Shown piece after piece: positions 52,692 through 60,715 of a stretch of DNA of 64,000 nucleotides. The translations under genes were made by a program, and so were the position numbers. Each line of letters starts with the position of its first letter. Position 1 is the stretch's first letter. The DNA is from Micromonospora alfalfae. Lineage in GTDB: Bacteria; Actinomycetota; Actinomycetes; Mycobacteriales; Micromonosporaceae. The stretch lies in contig NZ_JAKKFH010000008.1 in the NCBI RefSeq assembly GCF_022230925.1, forward strand, positions 434,001 through 498,000. The letters run 5' to 3'. The notes under the pieces were generated by a model. It saw only the letters and a program-made list of their open reading frames with translations. It made no database searches and was not told the DNA's origin.

Positions 52692-53935
52692 GCCTCCGGC
52701 ACTGTGACCCGGTGCAGCCGAGGCAGCACGCGGGTCAGCACCCAGTGGGGTGCGGCCGCTCCCCCGGTGAGGCGGCGCATCAGCCTGTCGGCTGTGTCGA
52801 CGGCCCGGAAGGCGTAGGACACCATCTCGTCCTGGTAGTTGGCGATCGCCTCCTCCACCGGCGCGCCGGTGGCCCGGGCCTCGACCAGCTTGTGGCCGAG
52901 CAGGGCGGCGTCACGCAGCGCGGTGTTGCCGCCGTGCGCGCCGAACGGCGGCATGACGTGCACGGCGTCGCCCATCATCGTCGCCCGGGGCACCGCCCAC
53001 CGGCGCGGGCGTTGGCCGGTGGCGAAGAGGTTGAGCACAGTGGCGTCCAGTTCGGCCGTGCCGACCAGCCGCCGGACGACCGGGTGGAAGTCCATGCTCA
53101 TCCCGGAGGCCAGTCTCCACAGCGCCAGCAGGTCGCCCCGGATGCCGATGGGCACCTCCTCCTGTCGGAGCAGCAGCCCCCACATGACGTAGTCGTCGCC
53201 GGTGGGCGCATAGCTGCCCGGGGCCAGGCGCGCGAACGCCTCCGGTGGGCTCTCGCCGAACCGCATGGAGGTGAAGAAGAAGGCGCGGCCCGGCCGGTCG
53301 GCGATGGCCAGGACCCCGCTGGTACGCAGCGCGTCCGGGATGATGCTCTCGCCGTTGCGTCGCAGCGGCGACCGGCCGTAGATGCCCGCCATCGTGGTCT
53401 TCGTCGGGTCCGCGTCCGGCATGATCTGCGCGCGCAGCGCCGATCCGACGCCGTCCGCGCCCACGACGACGCTTGCCGCGGCGGCCCCGCCGTCGGAGAA
53501 CAGCAGCCGCGGCCGTGTCGGGTCGCCGCCGTCCACCGCGACGGCGTCCTTGCCGTAGTGGATGCGCCCGTGAAGCCCGGACTGCAGGATCGACCGCAGG
53601 GTCAGCCGGTCGACCTGGCGGGTCGCGTGCGGCTCGTCCTTGAAGGTGATGGTGAATGCGTCCCGCAGCCGGCTGTCGGTGAAGCGCAGGTGCCCCCCGG
53701 GCTCGTCCCCGGTGGCGAGCGCCAGGTTGTGGAGCGAGCGCGGCAGGCTCTCGCGCAGCGCCTCCAGGCCGTACCGGTCGAGAATGATCCGGTAGCCCTG
53801 CCGCCGGACGAAGGGGCCCGGGTCCCGCTCGTAGACGTGCACGTCGATGCCGGCGCGCATCAGGTACTGGGCGAGACAGAGGCCGGAGAGGCCAGCGCCA
53901 GCGATCGCCACCGAGAAGTCCGTCGATATGCTCAC
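52688..53935 (-). CDS. FAD-dependent monooxygenase (PHBH fold)
   Basis: A 415-residue flavoprotein. The FAD loop is VAIAGAGLSGLCLAQYL, the DG motif is VVVGADGVGSALR, and the GD motif is MMGDAVHVMPPFGAHGGNTALRDA. The layout matches the group A aromatic hydroxylases and antibiotic-modifying monooxygenases (tetracycline- or rifamycin-inactivating types among them); the substrate is not predictable. The start is GTG at 53935 without a ribosome site. A TAAGAT -10 ends 6 bp upstream, so the transcript is likely leaderless. It is coupled to a MarR gene, consistent with induction by the substrate. Confidence 0.92.
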   Translation of the reverse strand: MSISTDFSVAIAGAGLSGLCLAQYLMRAGIDVHVYERDPGPFVRRQGYRIILDRYGLEALRESLPRSLHNLALATGDEPGGHLRFTDSRLRDAFTITFKDEPHATRQVDRLTLRSILQSGLHGRIHYGKDAVAVDGGDPTRPRLLFSDGGAAAASVVVGADGVGSALRAQIMPDADPTKTTMAGIYGRSPLRRNGESIIPDALRTSGVLAIADRPGRAFFFTSMRFGESPPEAFARLAPGSYAPTGDDYVMWGLLLRQEEVPIGIRGDLLALWRLASGMSMDFHPVVRRLVGTAELDATVLNLFATGQRPRRWAVPRATMMGDAVHVMPPFGAHGGNTALRDAALLGHKLVEARATGAPVEEAIANYQDEMVSYAFRAVDTADRLMRRLTGGAAAPHWVLTRVLPRLHRVTVPEA

Positions 53936-53941
53936 GGGATT

Positions 53942-53969
53942 ATCTTAATGACTAAGGTGATTTGGGCAA
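53942..53969 (-). promoter_or_regulatory. Leaderless promoter with MarR operator candidate
   Basis: On the minus strand TTGCCC (53964-53969), a 16-bp spacer and TAAGAT (53942-53947) place transcription start at the G of the GTG start codon (53935). An inverted repeat ATCTTA-N5-TAAGGT (53942-53958) covers the -10 and spacer, a natural repressor site for the MarR protein of this operon. Confidence 0.6.
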
Positions 53970-54025
53970 GGCCGCCGCCACGACGAGAGCTGGACCGGTC
54001 GGCTTGGTCGATTAGTGTCGATGGC

Positions 54026-54685
54026 ATGACGCCAGCCCTTGCCTCCGGTGCCTTCGACTCGCTGCGCCTCGACGCCGTACGCGACCAGGAGACGCTGCGC
54101 CGGGCCTACGAACTCCCCAGTGACGCGGCCGTGCGGAAGCAGATGACCGAGCTCACCGAGCAGACCCGACGGTTGATCGGCTGTTCGTCGCTGGTCCTGG
54201 TCGCCACCGTGGACGCCACTGGCAACTGCGACGTCTCCCCGCGCGGCGGCCCGGCCGGCTTCGTCGCCGTCCTTGACGCACGAACGGTGGCAATACCGGA
54301 CGCCACCGGCAACAAGCGTCTGGACAGCCTGCAGAACGTCGTGGCCACCGGGCGGGCCGGGCTGCTGTTCATCATCCCGGGGCGCACCACGACGCTCAGG
54401 GTGAACGGCCGGGCCTGCGTCTCCACTCGCCCCGAGCTGCTGTCGCAGCTGACCGCCGTGGGCAAGCCACCGGCCAGCGCCCTGGTGCTGGGGATCGATG
54501 AGGTCTACCCGCACTGCCCCAAGGCGCTGCTGCGCAGCGGGGCCTGGAAGCCCGAGCAGTGGCTGCCGGCGGACGCCCAGCCGACCTCGGCCGAGGTGAC
54601 GCTGGCCCAGCTTCGAATGCCCGAGCTGACGATCGTCGATATCGAGAGGGCCGAGGCAGACTCCCTGAAGTACCGGTACGAGTGA
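54026..54685 (+). CDS. FMN-dependent pyridoxamine-5'-phosphate-oxidase-like protein (MSMEG_1061-type)
   Basis: A 219-residue PPOX-fold protein. Key segments are TLRRAYELPSDAAVRKQM, LVLVATVDATGNCDVSPRGGPAGFV, TVAIPDATGNKRLDSLQNVV and LLFIIPGRTTTLRVNGRA. Together these match the actinobacterial MSMEG_1061 group of FMN or F420 oxidoreductases. No Shine-Dalgarno is evident at 54026, and TAGTGT lies 8 bp upstream, so it too may be leaderless. It diverges from the monooxygenase operon, sharing its control region. Function is unknown beyond the likely flavin reduction of a small molecule. Confidence 0.88.
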   Translation: MTPALASGAFDSLRLDAVRDQETLRRAYELPSDAAVRKQMTELTEQTRRLIGCSSLVLVATVDATGNCDVSPRGGPAGFVAVLDARTVAIPDATGNKRLDSLQNVVATGRAGLLFIIPGRTTTLRVNGRACVSTRPELLSQLTAVGKPPASALVLGIDEVYPHCPKALLRSGAWKPEQWLPADAQPTSAEVTLAQLRMPELTIVDIERAEADSLKYRYE

Positions 54686-54759
54686 CAGACATCGTCGAGT
54701 TTCGATGAATGTGGGTCTATGCCTGGTGGGCGTCCGTGGGACTGCTCTAACCTCGATAC

Positions 54760-56055
54760 ATGGTCTCGCGTCGATCCCTTCTGCGGGCGGTCCCGCTTGC
54801 GGCCGCTGCCCTCACCACCGCCCCAGGTGATCCCCGTTGGTCCGGCGGCCCGTCGTCCACCGCGACGGATGGGGACCGCGTACCACCCGACCCGGCCACG
54901 ATGCAGGCTGCCGCCTCCGCCGTTCGCGGCTTCACGGCCGACCTCTACCGCACTGTGGCCGCAACCCAGGCTGGCGGCAATGTGGTGTGCGCGCCGTACT
55001 CGGTCGGGCTCGCGCTCGCGATGACCAGGGCGGGCGCCGGCTCGACCACGGCCGACGAGATGGACACGGTGCTCCACGCGCCGCATCCGCGCCCCGGCGC
55101 GCTCGACAGCGGGCTCAACACCGTCGAGCAGACGCTCGCCGGTCGGTACCAGGACGGCGACGGAGTCAAGCAGCCTCGGCTGACCACCGCCAACGCGCTG
55201 TGGACACGACTCGATCTGGGCCTGCGCCCCGGGTTCCGCGACATCCTGACCGGCTACTACGGTGCCGCGCCGCGACCTGTCGACTTCCGTGGCGCGCCGG
55301 AGGCTGCCCGCCAGGAGATCAACACCTGGGTGTCCGATCGGACCAACGCGAAGATCCCGGAGCTGCTGCAGTCCGACGCCGTGAACCCCGCCACCAGCCT
55401 GATCCTTACCAACGCGATCTACCTCAAGGCTGCCTGGAAGTACCCGTTCACCGCCGCGGCCACGTCGCTGGGACCGTTCACAAGGGATGACGGGACCGTC
55501 GTCGACGTCCCGGTCATGCGCGGGCCATTCGACAGAATGGGCTACCTCGAGGGAGACGGGTGGCGCGCAGTCGACGTGCCGTACGCGGGCGACGGGCTTG
55601 CCATGGCCATCGTCATGCCGACCCAGGACGATCTCGCCGCGATCGAGGCGAGCCTCGATGCCACGTGGCTGGGCGCGTTGCTGACCGGGTTCCAGATCAC
55701 CGACGTCGAACTGCGCCTACCCCGGTGGACGTTCCGCCTACCGGCCGAACTGGGCGCCGCGCTGGCCAGCCTCGGCATGCCCACGGCATTCACGTCACAG
55801 GCCGATTTCACAGGCATGAGCACCGACCCGGCCCTGTGCATCGACAACGTGGTGCACGAGACGTTCATCGCGGTGGACGAGAAGGGTACCGAGGCCGCAG
55901 CCGCGTCGGCAGTCATCGTCCGGCCGCCGTCGATCCCGCAAGGGCCGCAGTTCTTCGTCAACCGGCCATTCCTGTACGTCATCCACGACCGGCTCACCGG
56001 CGTACCGCTGTTCCTCGGCCGGGTCCACGACCCGCTGGTCGACGGCCCAGCCTGA
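54760..56055 (+). CDS. Serpin-family protease inhibitor, probably Tat-exported
   Basis: A 431-residue serpin. The N-terminus SRRSLLRAVPLAAAALTTA has a twin-arginine pattern and hydrophobic stretch. The fold is complete: NVVCAPYSVGLALAMTRAGA, TNAIYLKAAWKYPF, LRLPRWTFRL, CIDNVVHETFIAVDEKGTEA in segments. The hinge EKGTEAAAASA fits an inhibitory serpin. Counting from the hinge places the scissile bond in VRPPSIP, with Pro at P1 by count; register is uncertain because the downstream loop is two residues longer than usual. TAACCT seven bases before the ATG suggests a leaderless message. Confidence 0.93.
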   Translation: MVSRRSLLRAVPLAAAALTTAPGDPRWSGGPSSTATDGDRVPPDPATMQAAASAVRGFTADLYRTVAATQAGGNVVCAPYSVGLALAMTRAGAGSTTADEMDTVLHAPHPRPGALDSGLNTVEQTLAGRYQDGDGVKQPRLTTANALWTRLDLGLRPGFRDILTGYYGAAPRPVDFRGAPEAARQEINTWVSDRTNAKIPELLQSDAVNPATSLILTNAIYLKAAWKYPFTAAATSLGPFTRDDGTVVDVPVMRGPFDRMGYLEGDGWRAVDVPYAGDGLAMAIVMPTQDDLAAIEASLDATWLGALLTGFQITDVELRLPRWTFRLPAELGAALASLGMPTAFTSQADFTGMSTDPALCIDNVVHETFIAVDEKGTEAAAASAVIVRPPSIPQGPQFFVNRPFLYVIHDRLTGVPLFLGRVHDPLVDGPA

Positions 56056-56154
56056 CCGGAAGTGGTCGTACAGCAGACCCATGGCACGGGCGGGGACGGG
56101 CGCCACGCGCTACTCAGCGCACGGCGCCACGCCCGACGAGCCGGTCTCGGCCAG

Positions 56155-57111
56155 CTACCCGGCCAGAGGGCCGGCTTGTTCGAGCCAACTGCGCAACCAG
56201 GCCGCCGTGTGGTCGTCGGAGGCTGCGGCGTCCTCGAGGAGCCGGCCGAGCACCTCGCCGGCCGGGCGGTGCGGCTGGTCGGTGAGGGCCTGGACGGCGA
56301 CGCCCGGCTCCGATTCACGACCGAAGCGATCTCGCACGAAGGCGGACAGGGACGCCCAGGCCTGTCTGCCGGCCTCGTCGGCAGCGCCGCTCGCCAGCGG
56401 AACCACTGTGGCCGCGACCAGGCCGGCCGTGATCGGTTCCGTCGACGCCTTCGGTGACTCTGCTGATGCCGACGGAGGCCGTTGACGGTCAGAGACGGGT
56501 GGTGGCTGCTGGCGGCGGGCGCGCTCGGCGGCGAGGTGATCCGCCCGGCGGGACGGCATGCCGGGGAAGGGCGCCTCGGGGAACGGGGGAAGGTCCACCC
56601 GCGTCTTCCCGGTCCCGCGTGGGTATCGGGGTTTGTTCAGCAGCCACCGCAGCACGAGCGTCGCCTGGGGATCGTTCACGGTGCGGCGCTGGATGCGGGA
56701 CAGATCAGCCGGGACCGGCGCGTCCATGCCACCGGGCAGCACCACGATGAGGACCTTGCGCTGGAAAGCTGCCTGATCCGTATCGAACAGGCCGTGCAAC
56801 GCGTCGCACTCGCGAACCGCCCCCGCGCCCTCGTTCGCCGGGTTGCGGCCCGCCCAGCGGTCCCAGAGAGGCGCGCTGCTGATCATGAGGACGGTGTCCG
56901 CCCAGAACACCCGGTCCGGTCCCCAGCGGGTGAAGTCGACCGTCCGGTCCTCGCTGTGGAAGAGGTCGATCTCCACCTCGATACCTTCGACTCCATCGAG
57001 CGTGCGAGCGAAGGCGAGAACCGCCGCCTGGTAGCGGGCCTGTTCCTGGGCGCTCCAGCGCGGGTCGCGGTGCGCCCACACGATGAAGACCCGGTGCGGC
57101 ATCGTGCTCAT
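56155..57111 (-). CDS. SEFIR-domain (TIR-like) protein with C-terminal accessory domain
   Basis: A 318-residue protein whose ATG overlaps the STAND gene stop as ATGA. Residues 4-135 resemble a SEFIR domain: HRVFIVWAHRDPRW, a helix, VEGIEVEIDLFHSED, FWADTVLMISSAPLWDRW and GAGAVRECDALHGLFD, where Glu101 corresponds to the GVxYE Glu of NAD-cleaving SEFIR/TIR proteins. QRKVLIVVLPGG and DLPPFPE close the domain. A Pro/Ser/Arg-rich linker (about 195-230) leads to an Ala-rich helical domain (235-318: AGRQAWASLSAFVRDRFG). That tail resembles domains often attached to actinobacterial conflict proteins. Its job is likely NAD+ depletion or signalling when the STAND partner senses a trigger. Confidence 0.8.
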   Translation of the reverse strand: MSTMPHRVFIVWAHRDPRWSAQEQARYQAAVLAFARTLDGVEGIEVEIDLFHSEDRTVDFTRWGPDRVFWADTVLMISSAPLWDRWAGRNPANEGAGAVRECDALHGLFDTDQAAFQRKVLIVVLPGGMDAPVPADLSRIQRRTVNDPQATLVLRWLLNKPRYPRGTGKTRVDLPPFPEAPFPGMPSRRADHLAAERARRQQPPPVSDRQRPPSASAESPKASTEPITAGLVAATVVPLASGAADEAGRQAWASLSAFVRDRFGRESEPGVAVQALTDQPHRPAGEVLGRLLEDAAASDDHTAAWLRSWLEQAGPLAG

Positions 57112-60100
57112 CGCCAAATCGGCGTGGTCACGGCGGCGCGCAGGGCATCCGGGTCGTCGTCGGCGACAGCCGCCGCCGCGGCCCGCGACAGCGTCCACGG
57201 GTGATCTGGCCCGTAGAGCGCCGCACTGCGGTCCGCCGCCTCCCGGAGCAGGACACCGGCGTCGACGGCCCCGGCCAGGGCCGCGAGCCGGCCGATGTTT
57301 GTCCGCCAGCAGATCTCCTCGCCGGCGGAGGGTTCGACGACGTCGTCCGCGAGCAGGTGCCGCAGACGGTCCGCCTCCCAACCCGGCCGGGCCAAATCCA
57401 CCGGTGGCTGGCCGTGCTGCCGGAGATCCTCGGCAAACCCACCGGCCCCCGGCCGGGACAGCGAGTCCAGTGTGGTCAGGAGGACCCGCCCGGCGGCGGT
57501 CCGCAGCGGACGTGGGCGAGGCGCGGCGTCCCGGCGCAGCAATGCGAGGCGGGCGCTGGACAACAACGTCAGTGGGTGACCGGAGCCGAGAGACCGGACG
57601 GAGTAACGGACGGCCTTCGCCGCGGATGCGATGTCGTCCGGCTCGATCGTGTCCGGGTCGGCCAGGCGCCAGGCGGCGAGGGCGTCCCGGGCCATTGCGG
57701 CATAGGCGGTATCCGCGCCGAAGATCCGTTCCACCGCCGCGGCCAACTCTCGGATCGTCTCCGGCGGCTGTGCCGCGAGGCCGGTGAGCCACGCCGCCCG
57801 CAGCCGGTGGACGATGGCCCAGACGGAGTCGGACCCGTTCTCTGCCTGGCAAGCTGCCAGATCGAGGAGGACGGCGTCATGGGCCGCCCGCCGGTCACCC
57901 CGGGCCAACTGCAACTCGGCCAGGGCCAGCCGCCGGATCAGGGTCTCCCGGTCCTCGTGTCCGAACCGGTCCCGCAGGGTCTGCCAGGACCCGTGGACCA
58001 GGGCGAACCCCTCGTCGGTATCACCGAGGTCGTAGGTCACCAGCCCAAGGTTGCACTGAGCGATCGCAACGTCAGTGCTCTGCGCCGCCGAGCGGTCCAG
58101 CAGCCAGTGCAGCCCACCGTTGAGCCGGTCGCGTGCCGACCGCAGCCGCCAGGTCAGATGTTCGGTGCGTGCCAGATTGTTGTCGATGTTGTTGAGCACC
58201 CCGGCACCCTGCGACTTCTTCCGTGCCAGGTCCAAAGCGGCGCTGAACTCCGCCGTGCCCTGCTCGTATCGACCGGTGTCGAGCAGCAGCAACGCGCGGT
58301 CGTTGAGCAGTTCGGCGTACTTGCTCTCGGCATCGCCCCCGGGGAAGGACAGCAGGTGACGGATCGCCGCGTCGTACACCTTCGCGGACTCCGGGAACCT
58401 CTCCCGCAGTTGGAGGATGAAGCCGAGGTTGTCCCCGATCTCCAACCGCACCATCGCCGACCTGGGGACGGCGTCCGCGTCGACGGCTGCGCGGGTCCGA
58501 CGGGGAAGGAGCGTCAAGGCCCGACGGGCGTACGCCTCCGCCTCGGCCAGATCCACGTCCGTGAGCAGCGAGTCGGTCTCGTTGAGCCACCGCGCGGCCG
58601 ATGTCCGCGCGTCCGCGCCCGCGACGTCGCCAAGCTGGTCCGCGGGCACCACCATGGCCGGGTCGAGATCGTCGAACGCGTCGACCACCTCGTCGGACAC
58701 CCCGGGCACGGCCGCCGCGGCGACGTCGTCGCCGTGCATCGCCAGCGCCAGTAGGGCGACCCGGTAGGCACCGCGGGCCGCGCCACGCTCGTGCAGGTAC
58801 GCCCGGGGCAGCCAGAGCGCGTGATTTGCCAGCCCACGCAGCCGATCGGGGGCGACACTGCCCGGGCGTTGCCGGGATCCGTCGAGGACCAGGTGACAGG
58901 CCGCCACGGCGACCGCGGACAACGCCATGGTGCGCGACCAGAGATCGGCGTCGTTGACGTCCTCGTCGTCCAGCAGCCGTCCGGCAACGGCGGCGACCAT
59001 CAGCGCGACCTGGGCAGTGTCCGGACCGGCCTCGTCTCGGACCGCACCGGCCAGGAGCGGATGGACCAGAAACGTCTCCTCGTCGGCGCCGGTCCGGATC
59101 AATGACTGGGCCCGCAGTTCGGTGACGGCGGCGTCACGGCGTTCGGTGTCGGCGCACACTGCGACGGCGGGGTTGTCGCCGTAGTCCCGACCCAGTCCGG
59201 ACAACAGCTCGCCGGAGACCGGGGCGGGCTGGGCGCAGGACAGAATGCGCAGCAGCGCCAGCGCATCCGGATGACTGGCCCGCAGAGCCGCCAGGCGGAT
59301 CCGCCAGGCCTGTTCGAGAGCGGCCGCCCCGGCGACCGGCGCGTTGACGTAACGGTCCAGCCAGCCGCGCAGTGACAAGCCGTCGACGGCAGCGGCCGCC
59401 GCCTGCTCGAGCGCCAGCGGGAAGCCGCCGAGCCGGCGGGTGATCTCGTTGGCCAGCCGCTCGTCCTCGGCGCCGGTACGGGCCAGCAGGAACTCGATGC
59501 CGTCCGCGTCGGACAGCGGCTCCAGTTCGACGGTGGCGGCTTCGGCGCGCCAGCGGACCGATGGCGAGGTGACGAGCACGTGGACACCGGGCATCGAGGG
59601 CAGCGCGGCGGCGAACGCCGTCGGTTCCGGGGCATCGTCCACCACGATCAGGGCCGGCCGTCGTTCGCCGAGCGCCTCCCAGAGGTCGTCCGGATCGGCA
59701 CCGTCGATGCCCAGGCGTTCGGTGAGCAGGGCGATCGAGGAGCGCCAGGTGGTGGAGTTCGTCGCGGACAGCCAGCCGACGACGGTGTAGCCGTCCGCCA
59801 GGTGTCGACACATCCGTACCGCCAGGGAACTCTTGCCCATCCCGGAGCCGGCCACCAGCGCGACCCGGACTGCTGCGGTCCGGTCGGCGAGCAGCTGCGC
59901 GAGCCGATCGACCACGTCGTGGCGGGTGCGGTCCTCGGCGGGGTTACCGCGCCCGGGGACGGCGACGACCCTGCCCCGCACGGCCGGCGTCGCAGCCGGT
60001 GCTTCCCTGGCGAGGTCCACGGTCCGCGGCCAGCTCGCCAGCACCCGGTCGGAGCGCTGCACGGCGGACGCCAGAACGGCGGGGTCCTCGATGCGGACCG

Positions 60101-60605
60101 TCAACAGGCCGGCCACATCGGCAGGCCGCGGCACCCGTAACCGGCGCAGGCGGGCGTGCACCTGCCGCCGACGTTCCGCCGTCGCGCCGGTGCCGTGCAT
60201 CGCGGCGAGCACCGTACGGGCACGGGTGTGTCGGTCGCCGCGGATCACCTCGGCGGCGAACCGGTCACTGTCGAGAGCGACAGCGGCCCTGCGGGCCAGC
60301 GTCCGCAGAGCAGCGAGCAACTCGTGCTGCCCGGCGGACGAGTCCCGAGGGACCACGAGCACCGTGCAGTCCTCCGGCTGCCCGGGATCGAGCAGCGCGG
60401 CGATCTCCGCTGCTACCCCGTCGCGCAGACAGCGGGCCAGCAGCCGCCCGCCGCCGGCCGTCGCGTCGATCCGCACCTGTACGTCAGCGCCGGACGGTTC
60501 GATCCGGACCAGCGCGGGCGGTGCGGCCATGCCCAGCACCGGTATACCGGCCGTCACCCCGGCGATCGCCGTTCGAATCAGCTTCTCCGCGTTCTCCGCA
60601 TCCAC
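57108..60605 (-). CDS. Large STAND (NB-ARC-type) ATPase with C-terminal TPR-like region
   Basis: A 1165-residue protein; the GTG at 60605 follows AAAGGGG by 5 nt (alternative start 60638). Residues 1-205 form an N-terminal alpha/beta region I do not recognise (LVRIEPSGADVQVRIDAT, DCTVLVVPRDSS). The NTPase spans about 225-520: Walker A GSGMGKSS with Lys258, Walker B PALIVVDDAPE (Asp323-324), sensor LVTSPSVRWRA and GGFPLAL at 393-399. From about 640 on, helical repeats with NDRALLLLDTGRYEQGTAEF and NLGLVTYDLGDTDEG segments are TPR-like. It encodes no TIR or protease domain itself; the coupled SEFIR gene probably supplies the effector. Known STAND proteins of this layout act as sensors in defence or signalling. 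Confidence 0.88.
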   Translation of the reverse strand: MDAENAEKLIRTAIAGVTAGIPVLGMAAPPALVRIEPSGADVQVRIDATAGGGRLLARCLRDGVAAEIAALLDPGQPEDCTVLVVPRDSSAGQHELLAALRTLARRAAVALDSDRFAAEVIRGDRHTRARTVLAAMHGTGATAERRRQVHARLRRLRVPRPADVAGLLTVRIEDPAVLASAVQRSDRVLASWPRTVDLAREAPAATPAVRGRVVAVPGRGNPAEDRTRHDVVDRLAQLLADRTAAVRVALVAGSGMGKSSLAVRMCRHLADGYTVVGWLSATNSTTWRSSIALLTERLGIDGADPDDLWEALGERRPALIVVDDAPEPTAFAAALPSMPGVHVLVTSPSVRWRAEAATVELEPLSDADGIEFLLARTGAEDERLANEITRRLGGFPLALEQAAAAAVDGLSLRGWLDRYVNAPVAGAAALEQAWRIRLAALRASHPDALALLRILSCAQPAPVSGELLSGLGRDYGDNPAVAVCADTERRDAAVTELRAQSLIRTGADEETFLVHPLLAGAVRDEAGPDTAQVALMVAAVAGRLLDDEDVNDADLWSRTMALSAVAVAACHLVLDGSRQRPGSVAPDRLRGLANHALWLPRAYLHERGAARGAYRVALLALAMHGDDVAAAAVPGVSDEVVDAFDDLDPAMVVPADQLGDVAGADARTSAARWLNETDSLLTDVDLAEAEAYARRALTLLPRRTRAAVDADAVPRSAMVRLEIGDNLGFILQLRERFPESAKVYDAAIRHLLSFPGGDAESKYAELLNDRALLLLDTGRYEQGTAEFSAALDLARKKSQGAGVLNNIDNNLARTEHLTWRLRSARDRLNGGLHWLLDRSAAQSTDVAIAQCNLGLVTYDLGDTDEGFALVHGSWQTLRDRFGHEDRETLIRRLALAELQLARGDRRAAHDAVLLDLAACQAENGSDSVWAIVHRLRAAWLTGLAAQPPETIRELAAAVERIFGADTAYAAMARDALAAWRLADPDTIEPDDIASAAKAVRYSVRSLGSGHPLTLLSSARLALLRRDAAPRPRPLRTAAGRVLLTTLDSLSRPGAGGFAEDLRQHGQPPVDLARPGWEADRLRHLLADDVVEPSAGEEICWRTNIGRLAALAGAVDAGVLLREAADRSAALYGPDHPWTLSRAAAAAVADDDPDALRAAVTTPIWR

Positions 60606-60715
60606 GTCAGCCCCTTTGCACGCGCAGAACATGACCACTCACCGCGATGGCCGGTTCCACCACGGGGCCTGCCGGAGGAGAATGTATCGACATCACATCG
60701 TATCGGGGGCTGCCA

